Shown here one piece after another: positions 1 through 12,075 of a stretch of DNA of 64,000 nt. Source of the DNA: Luzula sylvatica (lineage: Eukaryota > Streptophyta > Magnoliopsida > Poales > Juncaceae); the NCBI GenBank assembly GCA_946800325.1, contig OX326961.1:47207415-47271414 (forward strand), in the 5' to 3' direction. Under the pieces are notes generated by a model. The model was not told where the DNA came from and ran no database searches. It saw only the letters and a list, made by a program, of their open reading frames with translations. The position numbers were made by a program, and so were the translations under genes. Numbering within the stretch: the first letter of the stretch is position 1; each line of letters starts with the position of its first letter.

Positions 1-204
1 TGGGAAACATTAAATATTTGGCTAATCAAATACTAAAAGTAGGGCTATATATTCCCTACCAAAAGGCATGAAAGTTAAAATCAATAATCCTTTTAATTAA
101 AAAGAATATATCTACACCATTCCCTCTTTCAGAAAAGAAACTTAAAAAAAACATGGAGCAATTTGTAGGAAAACACCCTTATGATTAAAAGAAAGGAAAA
201 TGTT
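1..204. other. AT-rich intergenic DNA
   Basis: No ORF, RNA gene or recognisable repeat boundary is visible before the first MITE. Confidence 0.5.
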
Positions 205-436
205 GTACATCCCCTACTCCCCTCCCCCCCAAGCCTTGATGACGTGGATAACGATTAACACCTCAAGAATTAACACACAAATACATGATTTAACATCTTA
301 ATTTGCGCTTTTAGTATCTTATTTTATGATTGAACACCCAAATAAGGTGTTAAATCATGTTTTTGTATGTTAATTCTTAAGGTGTTAATTCTTATCCATG
401 TCATCAAGGCTCCAAGTGTAGGTTGGGGGGATGTAC
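205..436. mobile_element. Palindromic MITE
   Basis: The two ends are inverted copies: the left begins GTACATCCCC and the right ends GGGGATGTAC. The inner arms contain CCTTGATGACGTGGAT and its near-complement ATCCATGTCATCAAGG. The element would fold into a long hairpin and has no coding capacity. Its inner arm resembles the segment near 6380-6530 and its duplicate near 18640-18790. No target duplication could be fixed, so the superfamily is open. Confidence 0.6.
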
Positions 437-470
437 ATCACTGCTCTAAAAGAAAAGCAGAAAAATTATA

Positions 471-710
471 CTTGTCCCCTCTAAAATCCCCCAGAAAACT
501 TGATGTGTTGGCAAAAAAACATTTAATACGTTTAATAATAGCAAATTTACATCTTAGGTTTACTAGGTGTTAAACCTAACTTATTTATTTTATTATATTT
601 TAATTAAATTTCACACGTTTCACATGTGGTAAATGGTGAATCGATACATTGGGTCAAATTTAATGTTCTTGCCAACACATCAATTGTGTTAGGGGATTCT
701 AAGGGGATGC
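471..710. mobile_element. Second MITE beside the first
   Basis: Inverted ends: CCCCTCTAAAATCCCCCAG near 476 pairs with GGGGATTCTAAGGGG near 692, and TTGATGTGTTGGCAA near 499 pairs with TTGCCAACACATCAA near 669. It is non-coding and about 240 bp. It lies 34 bp from the preceding MITE. Confidence 0.6.
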
Positions 711-2112
711 CTATCACCACTCTTAAAAGAATATTCTCCATGCAAATCTATTATTTAAATTTTCAATAATATACGTGTTTTTTCCTCTTCTTGTAATTGC
801 AGAATAATACAGAGTATTTTCTTCATTTTTCCCCTTATGATATTTTTCTTCTTTTCGGGTGATGTTTAAAGTATCTTCTTTATTAGCCAAGTTAGATAGC
901 AATACATATCATATCCAGATTAAATTCCTCCAAAAGTATATACGATTTTTTACTTTTGCCTGATTCTAACATATTGGAAAAAAAAATAGATAGCTGATTA
1001 TCGACACAACACTGGAGGGCATAAGCCATTTAAGATTCTGAAATACATTACAAGTTAACTTTGCACTTTTACGTGCACGTTACCAATAAGAAATTGACAC
1101 AAAATGAATTGATTTTTTTTTTTAATTTTAAGTGTATTTGTCCAATTTTATTTGCATGTGTGCACTCCAAACACATGCTCCAAAACGATATAAATTAGTA
1201 TACAAAAGATATAATCCACTCCAAAAAATATTATACAAAACATTAGTCATACAGAATTTTTTAAAAAATATATATATTATACAATATAAAAATGCATAAC
1301 ATATATTGTATTACAAAAATAACATACATCTAGAAACTATATAATACATTTAAAAAGATATAACATGTAAAAAAATATAACTCATATTATTTTAATAAAT
1401 GCATACATACATCTAAAATCTACAACCTATACATTTTAGGGAAATATTTAAAAAACCACCTAATTTTTTTGGATATAAAAAAAAACTCCAATCTTTCTAG
1501 AAACTCCAAAAAAACTCCTCAAATCAAACTTTTGTTTTCAAATACCCCCTCTAAGAGGGGTTAACTTTAACATTGGATGAGGTTAATTATTTTTTGGACA
1601 AAATACACTTCAATTTTCATATTTGTTATATTTTATTAATTTATAAAATTTCATAAATTTTTTTAACACATAATAATTTCAAAAAAATAATTGTTGTACA
1701 TTGTAGTTATATGATTTCAATATTCATTTATTATTTTTGTCAAGAAAAACTAACATCAAATAATAATAAAATAAACAACAATATTAATAAAACTAACATC
1801 AAATATATATTTTTGTTATATATATTTGAAGTAAAACACAATTCATGAATCATTAATCAACCTAGTATATATTACGACACCAAAAAAAAATTCGATCTCC
1901 GTTATCCCGTCACAGATACAAAATTTAAAATTGGACCGATCAAGATATACATGTTTTTCAGTTTTGGACCCCCAACAAAAGGGGGTTGGGGTATGGTTCA
2001 ACAACCAAAGAGGATGCTCGAGCCAACATCATTATAACCGTTGGATTGATCATGATTAATTTGGATTCTAACTTGAAGTTAACACCGTTAAAATCTAACA
2101 TAGGCAAACAAT
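711..2112. other. AT-rich intergenic DNA with an old repeat arm
   Basis: No supportable gene. The part around 1440-1860 contains phrases (a run of CCCCTC near an AGAGGGG, then TTTTTGGACAAAATAC and an AT-rich tail) resembling one arm of the foldback repeats at 52-54 kb and 59.7-59.9 kb. It is probably a diverged member of that family. Confidence 0.4.
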
Positions 2113-2124
2113 TTAATGAACTTA

Positions 2125-3753
2125 GGGCATGTTTGGATGAGTGTAATTAGGGTAGTTAGTAGTATGAATTGCTGCAATTAGTCTAATACTCATGTTTGGA
2201 TTGTAGTATTGGTTGTATTGCTGCAGTTGTAACTTCCCTTGATCCTCTTATTACAGCATTGGTAACATTCATGGAAACTCCAAGACTTGCAAAAGCAGCA
2301 ATGAGAAATATTTGGCGGGAGAGAAATTAACCGCGCATCTCCTTGTCTTTTACCTTCGTCACTATTTATCGCCTAAGCTTGGTCATTTCTCTGTAAGTTC
2401 CTTTCTTCTCACAACCATTTTTGTTTGATTTCTCCTTCTGGTTGCGGTAAGCTCATTTCTTTGTAAATCTAGGTTTGTTTCTTCTTCTGTTCTCCCTCTC
2501 TCTCAATTTTGTTGTCTTCTTGTTGTTTCACGCCATGACCACTATCCCTTACCGAACTAAAGAGAGGCAAAACATCCAACAAAAATTCACTGAGATAATC
2601 TCTGTCAAGATTTTGTAGTTTTCTTAATTTATTGTTATGTGCAGTGGATTAGTTCCACATTTTGCAGTCCATTCAATTTCCTGGGTTCGGTATCTTTTTT
2701 AATTGTTGACAGCAAGTTTAGATCTCGATTTGTTAGTTATTATCGCTTAAAAGATCCCCTCTTCATTTAATTTGCTGATTTTTATTATTGGGTATCCAAA
2801 ATTAGCATTTTGGTAGAAATTAAACTCGATTTTTATTGGTGATGGAGCTTTAAATCGTGTAAATAGTATATTGATCTCATTTCAGATTCTTAATTAAATT
2901 TGGTGATTTTAATGGACTCTCTCTCAAGATTAAACCACAATTGTGTTTCCTCAGTAGCCTAATTTTATGATTGCTGATTTTAATGGAGACAATGATACAA
3001 AGAACATGTGTTTCCTCGGTAGCCTAATAAAGCTCCCATTATAGCCTCTTGGATGCCTACCGAAAATGTTTTACTAAAATTTTTCATAGTACTTTAATTT
3101 GGATATTTAAAGATCTCAAATTGGAATTGTAACAATCAAATTTTGGGTTTTGGAGAATGAAAGGGTCGAAAGTAACGGTCGTAATTCATCAAGAAATTGC
3201 CTTGTTTATGGATTGATTTTAATGTTATGTAGATAGTAGATACGTCATTCATAGTTTCGAATTTCTGTGATGAATATTAGTTTCATCTTTATTGAATATG
3301 ATATTTAATGTACAAGGAACACTAAACCTATCATTCAAAATACCGGGAGTTCTTCACACGAAGCTAAACAGTTTGTAAATATTGTAAGTTTGTTTAAATT
3401 CTGAGTTTGTATTTTGTATTTTGAATAATTGAGGGGCTCTTTTCCTAATTTTGGTTTTAAGGAAAAATTACCACGGAAATATTTGAGACTGATATGACAA
3501 TGGGTGTCGCCACATTATTTTTTTTTAAGGATGAAACTGATCATTTATTTTTGAGAACCAATTATTTGGAATGAGTAACTAATTTGAAGTAAAGTATCTA
3601 TAATTTACATCAATCCAAACGTTGGAATGGCGAGTACATCAATGCCAACTTCATACACCCAAACACAAAAATTATCATTGTTATTGCAGAAAATTGTATT
3701 GCAGGCTTTTGATTTACTATAGGAGTTCCAAAAACATCGTTCCAAACAGGCCC
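2125..3753. mobile_element. PIF/Harbinger-like non-autonomous element
   Basis: The left end GGGCATGTTTGGA is the inverted counterpart of the right end TCCAAACAGGCCC. Both are flanked by TTA, which fits the PIF/Harbinger (Tourist) end motif and 3-bp target duplication. The flanks also share the longer direct repeat TTAATGAACT (2113-2122 and 3754-3763), so a 9-10 bp duplication of Mutator type cannot be excluded. No transposase ORF is present, so the element would depend on one supplied in trans. Confidence 0.6.
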
Positions 3754-3959
3754 TTAATGAACTGGTGACTACAATATTTATCAAAGATATTCAAGTATTT
3801 GTTTGTTTTCAAATATGTTTCCAATTCTATCTACTTGAATATATTGAAAAAATAAGTTAATAATTATTTAAATTCATCATTTATTTATTATGTTTTATTT
3901 CACATACCAATTTGGAAAATTTACGCATGAATAATAATTAGCATGAAATTGTCAATTCA

Positions 3960-6101
3960 CATAACCCCGGCCTCCATCTTTCTTCTTTATTCCTTGAGGT
4001 TTTTTAGATGATAAATTGTCAATTGCATCTTCTGGCTTTTTACAAGAAATATTAGGTGCAACCTCACTTTGTTTGAGTACTTCAATTTTGACTTTGAAGA
4101 ATAGGGGTATATACTATATATTCGCATTAGCGAACCATATCGATTTCCAGAATTCACGTGAGAGTTAACGAAAATCGCATCTTGAGAACTTAACTTTGTG
4201 CCAACTTTGACATCCTTACACCATCTTCGCAGATAGTATTTTTTCGGAAGTTCTTTTATAATCATGTTGTCAAAAACTTTCAAAACATGAATTCAAACTT
4301 CAAACAATTACAACTAATACTATCGCGTGAAGAATCATACTCTACAATGTGTTCCCTTCTCTGATTCGGAGGACCCGTTATCACTTTATAATTGCTAATA
4401 GTCCCGTTCTCGCCGCAACTATATATCACACAGTTAAGAAATAAACCATATTCTTTCTCGAAATTATTATACAGTTTGTGTATAAATACTAGCAGCTTGT
4501 TTTAACAAACCCTGAAATGGAATCACGGGTGTGTCCTGAGTTGCCGATCTTCTATGAGTCTCTCAAAATGATCAAAAAATTCCAACAGATTTTTTTTTTG
4601 AATCAATATATCTTTTGATGACACTATTAAAATTAATACTCTCACTTCTTTGTGTACTCTTCATGTCAGCACAAAACACTTGTTTTCCATATACTAACAC
4701 CCATTTTTCTCGATTTTTGAATAAATTGGTCAACCACTCGTTGTTTCTTAATTAGGCAATATTTCTCTAGCATAATAATCCCACAAATTCAAGAAATCCT
4801 TTTCGTCCTCGCAATAAAATACACAATAACTAAAATCATGTTCAAAGGTTTTAGATCCGCTAAAGACATGACTTAGATGCTTAGCGGCATTTTGGTACAT
4901 GTGTAACATGTGCCACACACACAAACGATGAGTTGTATTTGGTCATACCTTCTTTATTTCTGCACTCATAGCTGCATCTTGATGTTAATACCACCTTCGG
5001 TGCCTTTCCTTTGACCACTTTGGTAAATGACTAAATGTTTCAAATAACCATGTAAATGATGTGATCTTCTCATCATAAAGAAGAGCAGCTCCAAAAATTA
5101 TGGTTTCCTTGTGGTGATTAACACCAACAAAGGGCGCGAAAGGTCGACCATATGCATTTCTTTTGTATGTCGTATCAAAACAAATGACGTCTCCGAAAAT
5201 CTCGAAATCCAACAAAGAATGACTATCGGCCCAAAAAATATTAGTAATCTCATTCTCATCATCCAGTTCTACATCAAAATAGAATGACGGATCAGTTTTT
5301 ACCCGTTTATTTAGATATTGCATCACCGCACCCGCATCTCCTAGTGCCATATTATTTGTGCGCTTTGATTTTAAATAGTTCTTATGGTGATCTGATGGTT
5401 CAAAATTAAGGAAACGCCACCCCCCTACTTGTTTAGCCATAAAATCGTAAGCTTGTTTCGGTTTTAACCCAACCGCATCTGCCATTTTCGCAACTAGTTG
5501 ATGAGCCTCACTCATACCTCTTTGTGATCTCAAAAAGACCCGTTTTCCTGGTGTTGCTTTCTCATGGTTATGGTTAGGGTCGAAGGACGTTATCGTATAA
5601 AGACCCTTCTCGCCCAATTTTATTGACATATGCGCTGGACAACCCGTGCGCACATCTAGTTTTTGGTACATCGCGGGTTCAGATCTTTCTCTACGACAAC
5701 CATCATTGTTGCAACAAAAAGTTCGAGAAATAATAACATCGATCGACGACTTCCGAACAAATTGTTTTCGTATACTAAATCCAATATGAAAAGCATACAT
5801 ATTATAAATTCATAAGCATCTTCGTCACTTATAAATTTCAATATGCCTAACTTTGGTATATTCATTCGGTTCAAACCTTCTTGTGAATTTTCTTGTATTG
5901 AGTTGTAGACTTGTTGCTGAATATGATACAAAATAAAAATAACAAAAAATGAACATAAAGATGATGACATTGACAACTCAACAGTTTCATGAGAGAAAAA
6001 ATAAAAATATACTATTATTAAGAATTTCGAAATAGTATAAAATTTACCTCTGTGAACTCTTCTTGATTTGTATCTTCAAGAATGCCATCACTTTCTCCCA
6101 T
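3960..6101 (-). pseudogene. FAR1-RELATED SEQUENCE (FRS) pseudogene
   Basis: Conceptual translation shows a FAR1-type DNA-binding region (zinc-coordinating CPAH and DPNHNH stretches) followed by the MULE-derived transposase domain (DVICFDTTYKRNAYGRPFAPF, then HQDAAMSAEIKK). The family consists of transcription factors domesticated from Mutator-like transposases. Exon 1 (6101-6048) encodes an intact 18-residue start with a good GTAAAT donor. Exon 2 opens after an AG at 5917. The gene is broken: one T appears missing near 5816, so the frame shifts just after DEDAYEF; a second shift or stop lies near 4985; further stops follow in 4300-4800. A C-terminal segment (KVFDNMIIKELPKKYYLRRW) survives at 4283-3987. 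The order of domains is intact, so this is a decayed full-length gene and not a fragment. Protein output is unlikely. Confidence 0.85.
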
Positions 6102-6663
6102 TGTATCCAAACCTTATCGATCTTGAAACGAAAATGAATATTGTTAGTATTGTAATATTTTTTTCAAAACAAAAATTACTGGTGCAAAAAGTTTGTGAAG
6201 TATCTTTTTCTTGAATCTTGGTCTCTTGCGTTTCTTGTTTTTACTTTTTAGTTTTTCTTTTGTTCATTCGATTATTGTAGAAATAGAAATACATGATAAA
6301 TAAAAGGAAATAAGAAAAAAAATATTTAGAGAACCTTTGATATATAATTAGAATGGATACTTTCCATTAATATATAAATACATGATTTGATATCTTAATT
6401 TATAGCTTAATTATCTTAATTTATGATTGAACATACAATTAAGATGTTAAATCATATGTTAAATCATGAATTAAAATGTTAATTTTTAACATGTTAAATC
6501 ATATCCATGTCATCAAGAATGTGGGAGGAGAGGTGGAGGGAGGTCCAACATTTTCCACCCAACAAAGGAGCACCTCAGATGATTTTTTTTGGATGTGTGC
6601 TGACTGTTTTCTAAAAGAATTTCATATTTTTATACATTAAAAGTTCACTTTGGTTCGCCCAAA

Positions 6664-7248
6664 TCTCCCTCTCCCATTAAAAGTTGGATACTAAGAATAT
6701 GGTGAGGCCACGTCACCAGTACTGTTCACTGCCTGTTACTGTTCACTGCCGGGTACTGTTTACTGTCATTTACTGTTTACAACCAGTACTGTTCACAATC
6801 GGTACTGTTCACGTTACTGTTTAATTAGGTACTGTTCATATTTTACTGTTTTTTTTTTTTTTTTTTTTACGTATGCCTTGTATTCTAAATAAAATATTTG
6901 AATTTTTCTTTTGGAACATATGATATGTTTTGAGGAGGAAAAAAGTTTGTATTTATTGCATAATACTTGTGAGACTATTTAATATCAGATTTTTTTTTTA
7001 AATTAACATTTATGAAGATTACTTTTGTTTTGCACTTATAACGTTTTAGATAAAATTATTATTTTATAATCATAACAAATTTTGAAAAATCCCAGTGAAG
7101 CGCGAGAAATATTTCTATTTTCTTATCAAATAATATATTTCGCAGCGAAATAATATATCAAATAATATATAAAATTATTACTTTTGCTTATTATATTATT
7201 TCTTATCAAATAATATATCCCGCAGCGAAGCGCGGGCTATTTTCCTAG
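6664..7248 (+). mobile_element. Non-autonomous Helitron
   Basis: The element begins TCTCCCTC and ends CTAG. It is inserted between A and T, which is the Helitron rule (5'-TC...CTRR-3', no target duplication). A GC hairpin, CCCGCAGCGAAGCGCGGG (7219-7236), lies 12 bp before the end, as expected for a Helitron 3' terminus. The duplicate locus at 18915-18935 reads straight through (CACCCAAATCAATTC), giving the exact empty site. It is 585 bp with no Rep/helicase ORF. Confidence 0.88.
6717..6846 (+). repeat. Degenerate TACTGTTCAC tandem repeat
   Basis: About nine near-repeats of TACTGTTCAC, with spacers such as TGCC, TGCCGGG and AACCAG, lie inside the 5' third of the Helitron and end in a poly-T run. 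Such internal repeats are common in non-autonomous Helitrons. Confidence 0.8.
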
Positions 7249-7679
7249 TCAATTCAATTCTAGCACAAAGTGAAAGATCTTAATTTTGATAATATACGGC
7301 ACTTTCAATAAACAAAATATATGTAATCCTCAATAATAGAGGAATCATTCTTTTTTTTGATAATGATTGTATAATCTTTAACTCAACAAAAGATTATCTT
7401 TATGTTCGAATATATATGATTTTTGTTTGTTGATAATTACATTTTGAGATATGAAATATTATGAGATTTATCTGGCCCAGCAGGGGAGCTGCGCATGGCA
7501 AAGGCACACAGTGCACTTTTTTTTTTTTTCCCCCTTTCCAAATGTCCATAATTTTCCATTTCATCAAATTAAAACTTCTATATTATGTGTATCATTTCAA
7601 TTATACTCAATATGAGTCATTTGATACAGAAATTTAACGCCACGATTATTTTTTGAAGTGAAACTTAATCCACGAATCG

Positions 7680-7682
<3 letters not shown>

Positions 7683-7776
<94 letters not shown>
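7683..7776. repeat. (AT)n microsatellite
   Basis: An uninterrupted AT dinucleotide tract of about 94 bp at the right edge of duplication B copy 1. Copy 2 has no such tract. Confidence 0.95.
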
Positions 7777-7778
<2 letters not shown>

Positions 7779-8395
7779 TATTATAATAATATAAAATAAT
7801 TATATCGATTGTAATATATTAATTGATAAATTATGATATTATAATAATATAAAAGTTCATTTAATATTTTTATATTATTATGATAATGTATGATATGCAT
7901 ATAATGTAATATTATTATTATTTTATATTACAATAATGTTATATTATAATAATATTATAAAAATGTTCAAAGAAATATTATTATATTATAATAACATTAC
8001 AAAAACATACTATTATAAAATTATTAACTTTTTATTAATTTTAATAAAACATTAATTTTACATTTCCAATAATAAAAATTTTAAAATTTTAAAAACAACC
8101 AAATAAAAAATTATATTTTTCAGGATATAATAATTTTGACATCCAGACTAACTATGAAACTACTAATTACTAATTTCTGAACTTTATACTCCTCTACCTT
8201 ATAATCCGATTTCACTCTACTAATTCTACTTCCCACTTGGAAAAATCTCGAGAGAGAGAAGAGAGCCCAAGACGAGGAAAAAAATATCACGTCAGTGCGT
8301 AACGTCGTCATCTGGTTGGCATGGCACTATAGCAGACAACTGGTAACACACAACAACTTAGTCGGTCCCGCTAATTTATATGCAACAAATATCAT
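7777..8395. other. AT-rich intergenic DNA
   Basis: Low-complexity TA-rich sequence. A short minus-strand ORF at 8120-8311 has no recognisable features and is not called. Confidence 0.5.
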
Positions 8396-8411
8396 AAGAA
8401 CAAAGAATCTT

Positions 8412-8593
8412 GTCAGTACTATTTTTTTTTAAGAGAATTGTAGACCACGAATCGTGATTATTATAATTTTTTTTTTATTTTGATGACGTTGGAATTTTAA
8501 TTCACAACCTCTACGACATGAGAATTTATTGTGATAAACAGTCAATCATCTAGACTATAAGATCATTGGCAATCAATATTATTAACAAAATAA
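8412..8593 (-). mobile_element. Possible tRNA-derived SINE, copy 1
   Basis: About 180 bp shared with 24096-24277, each in a different context. Read on the minus strand it has an A-box-like TAGATGATTGA and, roughly 45-50 nt later, a weak B-box-like segment (better preserved in copy 2 as ATTCGAGTTTC). It interrupts a sequence that is continuous near 25035-25110. Pol III origin is inferred and boundaries are approximate. Confidence 0.45.
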
Positions 8594-9132
8594 TACTATT
8601 AACAAAAGGAAAATAAATCCGCATCCTTCTAATCAGACCCGGCTCATGTGTAAGGCCCAAGAAGCATGGGCTTCAGGTCTTTTTTTTTTTGGGTCTAATT
8701 TTTTTTAGTATATATGTATATACATGGGATCCGGGTCCAAATCCAAACCATACCCGCAAACCCAAACCCGCTCATCCAGACCCGCGCATCCAAACCCGCT
8801 CACCCAAACCTCAGACCCAAACCCGAGCCCCTCATTTCTCTCTTTCTCTCTATCTTTCCACGACAACGACCTGTCTAGGGTTTGGCGATTTTGGCGATTC
8901 GAGTGACGATTCGAGTGGCGATTCGATCTTCTTCGTTTTTCTGCGGTTTGGCGACGATTTTCTGCGATTATCTTCGAATTTCTGCGATTTTCTTCGAGTT
9001 TGTGAGATTTTCTTCGAGTTTATGCGGTTTTCTTCGACTTTATGCTTAATCGCTTGACTGAATCTCTAGGGTTTGGCTTTGAATCGCTGAATCTCTGTGG
9101 TTTTCTGGGATTTCTTCGATTGAATTTGCTGC

Positions 9133-9134
<2 letters not shown>

Positions 9135-9192
<58 letters not shown>
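9135..9192 (+). repeat. (CT)n microsatellite
   Basis: A 58-bp perfect CT tract in the 5' leader region of the hAT element. Confidence 0.95.
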
Positions 9193-9194
<2 letters not shown>

Positions 9195-9555
9195 GTAATT
9201 TTTTCAATTGAATTTAGGAATAAATCGATTAGGGTTTAAATTGAATTTTTCCCCTGAGTTCTGTGACTTCTGTCGAGTTCTGTTGTCTGTTGATTAATGA
9301 TTATGGTGTGAGTGTTTGACTGTCGAGTTCTGTTCGAGATTGTTTAGATTGTGTTGAAATTGATGTGGTTGTAAATTTACTGTCACATAATAGAAGTTTT
9401 GATTGTCGATATTGTTTTGATTATAAATTAATGTGGTTGTAAATCGATATGGTTGTAAATTGATGTGGTTGTAAATTGTTTAGATTGTTTAAATTGTGTT
9501 GAAAATTATTTAGATTGTTTAGTTGTAAATTTATGTGTTGTTCTCTTCTTCAACT

Positions 9556-10620
9556 CAACGATGGTCTATTTTGCTTGACAACGTGGAGGGTCTTACACTC
9601 AAGCCATTATCACAAACGCGTTAGGAAAATCGAATCGAGAGTATTAAACCATTAATGCATTATGCTTAAAAAATAAGAGATGATTTATTTGATTTAGCGG
9701 AAAATAATAAAACGGATCCCATGACAAAAAGTGAAGCTCAATCGCTTGTAAATAATGAGTTGGGGAGTTTTCAATTCTTATTGAGCATTGTAATATGGCA
9801 CAATTTGTTGTTTGTTGTTAACGTCGTTAGTAAACAACTTCAAAGTGAAGATATACACGTAGATGATGCAATAAAACAATTAGAAGGGCTTGTTGAATAT
9901 TTCACGAGATATAGAAGAGTAGGTTTTGAAGAGGCGTTAATTGAAGCCAAAGAAATGGCGGGTGAAATGGGAATCGGATATAATGTTGTTGCAAAACGGA
10001 ATAGAACGCGAAAGAGACAATTTAATGAATGTGAAGGTAGTGAAGGGGTAACATGCACACCCTTGGAATCGTTTAGGTTGGAATATTTTTTAACTATTAT
10101 TGATCAAGTAATTTCCTCCTTCAATTCTAGATTCGAGCAATTTAAGGAGTATCAAAAGAATTTTGGATTTTTGTTTGATTTGGAAAAATCGCGTTCAAAT
10201 GACGAATGTTTGAAGAGTCATTGTATTAATCTAGAAGAAATTTTGAAACATAATGGAGTTTCCGATGTGGATGGAAGTGATTTGTATTCGGAGTTGAAAT
10301 TTTTGGAAAATGTATTGTCAAAAGATGTAAAGAAGCCAATTGAGGTTCTTAATTGTTTGGAAAATATGGCTAGTTCTTTTCCAAATAGTTGGATTGCTTA
10401 TATGGTGCTTTTGACGATACCGGTTACGGTTGCTTCGGGAGAAAGGAGTTTTTCAAAATTAAAATTGGTTAAAACTTATCTTCGATCCACAATGTCGCAA
10501 GAGAGGTTAAATGGATTGGTTTTGTTATCAAATGAAAGTGATTTAATAGAAGAAATAGATTACACTCATGTTATTGATACTTTCGCTTCGAAAAATGTGA
10601 GAAGATTAATGTTTAAGTGA
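9556..10620 (+). pseudogene. hAT transposase pseudogene (zinc-finger MYM-like, C-terminal half)
   Basis: The open part starts at ATG 9721 and runs 299 codons to the stop at 10618. The C-terminus has the hAT dimerisation signature (LLTIPVTVASGERSFSKLKL, then LRSTMSQERLNGL), typical of plant zinc-finger MYM-type-1-like hAT transposases. Homology continues in frame upstream of that ATG, from about 9562 (WSILLDNVEGL), but is interrupted by TAG at 9622-9624, where the family has Trp, and TAA at 9667-9669. The N-terminal zinc finger and early catalytic part are missing. The open 299-aa segment is therefore a transposase remnant, not an independent gene. It lies inside the 8634-10790 element on the same strand. 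Confidence 0.88.
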
Positions 10621-10790
10621 GATTTTTTAATAGTATGTTATTTTGGAATTATGTATTTTGACATTTTTAAGGATAAAATTAATGTAATCTTTTTTGAATT
10701 TTATATTTGATATTTTTGAGTATGTAAATGAATTTGCGGGTCCAATTTTCAATTTGGCTTCGGGTATTTCAAAACCCCGGGCCGGCCCTG

Positions 10791-11127
10791 CTTCTAATCC
10801 ATTCAATCACCAAGATATCATTGATAAGTTGTCAATTTCTCATATGCAAAATCTTAGTATGTAAAGTTCCATGCCATTTTGCAGATAAATAAATAGGAGA
10901 ATAAGAACCAAAGCAATAAAGCATACAACTATCATATATTTAATTACAAGCAATTCTACTGATTAAAAAGCTTCAGATTTACGGTGTCAGATCTTAACAC
11001 GGCTTATAAGGCTTTAAAAAGTGTTGCGCGCGCACGAACACATGAAAATTTTCGAAACAATAGCATCTCATCAAACAGTTCGTGTTTTAAATTAAGATCC
11101 ATCACTATTTAATTTACATACATAAGA
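10791..11127. repeat. Partial third copy of the duplication A left edge
   Basis: Sequence from ATTGATAAGTTGTCAATTTC to ACATACATAAGAAA matches 12139-12505 and 25149-25512 with more divergence than those two show to each other. It corresponds to the region downstream of the small ORF's stop codon and includes no coding sequence. It stops where the LTR fragment begins. Confidence 0.85.
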
Positions 11128-11284
11128 AAGCTATTAAAATTAATGTTTTTTTAATTAATAATATTATTAGGGCAGGATAATATTCAATGTATTTGTGTGT
11201 GGATGTGAGATATATGTGTCTATTAAATAGAATAGAAGCATCTAGAATAAACAAAGAGAGGTATTTGAGAGAGTGCATGTGATC

Positions 11285-11290
11285 TATAAA
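11285..11290 (+). promoter_or_regulatory. TATA box of the LTR
   Basis: TATAAA inside the LTR, about 340 bp upstream of the primer-binding site, in the position expected for the U3 promoter. Inferred from motif and context. Confidence 0.5.
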
Positions 11291-11630
11291 TGCAACCCAT
11301 CTCATATGTTTTTAGAGAGAGAAAATCTCCAGAAAAATAGAGAGAAAAATTTTGTGAAAAATTAGAGTAAGGAGTGTAGAAAATAATCTCACCCTTATCT
11401 CGAAATATTGTATCAATATATTATTGAGTGTGTACCATTTTGGGTGTTGTTTATCATATCCATTTAAAGATTCATTCACAGCGTGTGAATTAGGAATTGC
11501 TTTCTTTCCACTGTCTGCGTGGCATCTTCTATTTGGTTCAACTTTTCTATAGAGTTTTGTTACTTATCCCCAACAACAAATCCCGACAAATACCCAAATC
11601 AACAAATTAAACCCCAAAATCCCAACAAAT

Positions 11631-11642
11631 TGGTATCAGAGC
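11631..11642 (+). other. Retrotransposon primer-binding site (tRNA-Met)
   Basis: TGGTATCAGAGC is complementary to the 3' end of plant initiator methionine tRNA. It lies three bases after an LTR-like AACA end. Confidence 0.85.
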
Positions 11643-11659
11643 GACGGTTATCGAGCGAC

Positions 11660-12075
11660 AGTTATCGAGCGACGGTTATCGAGTTTAGTAGAAGTCGGAG
11701 AAGGAGTCACCAAGACAACCAAGGAGGCTACATACTTGGGCTCACACGAACTTCACAACTCATTTCCGATTTAGCGAGTTCAGTAGAAGTCGAAGAAGGA
11801 GATCACCAAGACAACCAAGGAGGTTACGTATTTGGGCTCCCACGAACTTCACAACTCATCGAGTTTAGTAGAAATTTGGAGTAGGAGAAATCCACGACAA
11901 CCAAAGACGGTGTGTTCGGGTTCCCACAAATTTCGCAACTCAATTTCGACGAAGAAAAAAAACGATCCGAAAAAACAATCCGGAAAGAGGACGATTCGGA
12001 AAAAGGCGATTCGAAAAAGATGATCCGGAAAAGGACGATTCGAAAAAAAAAGTCGATTCGAAAAAAAACGAGTTT
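11660..12075 (+). repeat. Leader tandem repeats
   Basis: Three copies (starting near 11669, 11778 and 11859) of an 80-110 bp unit containing GAGTTTAGTAGAAGTCG and CACCAAGACAACCAAGGAGG. They are followed by degenerate ACGATTCGGAAAAA units from 11960 to 12075. Short ORFs across this region are repeat translations. Confidence 0.8.

Larger units (their letters stand above)
6066..7682. repeat. Segmental duplication B, copy 1
   Basis: Direct repeat of 18332-19365. It starts inside exon 1 of the FRS pseudogene (phrase TTGTATCTTCAAGAATGCC) and runs through its upstream flank to a phrase ending AATCGTGAA. This copy contains the Helitron at 6664-7248, which copy 2 lacks. Confidence 0.9.
8634..10790 (+). 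mobile_element. hAT transposon with decayed transposase
   Basis: The right end, GGGCCGGCCCTG, and the left end, CAGACCCGGC, form hAT-type termini. They are flanked by an exact 8-bp target duplication, CTTCTAAT (8626-8633 and 10791-10798). The paralogous empty site is preserved at 25113-25136, where GCATCCTTCTAATCC is uninterrupted. The interior has a CCCAAACCCG-rich subterminal zone, a (CT)n tract and a broken transposase gene. Confidence 0.92.
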
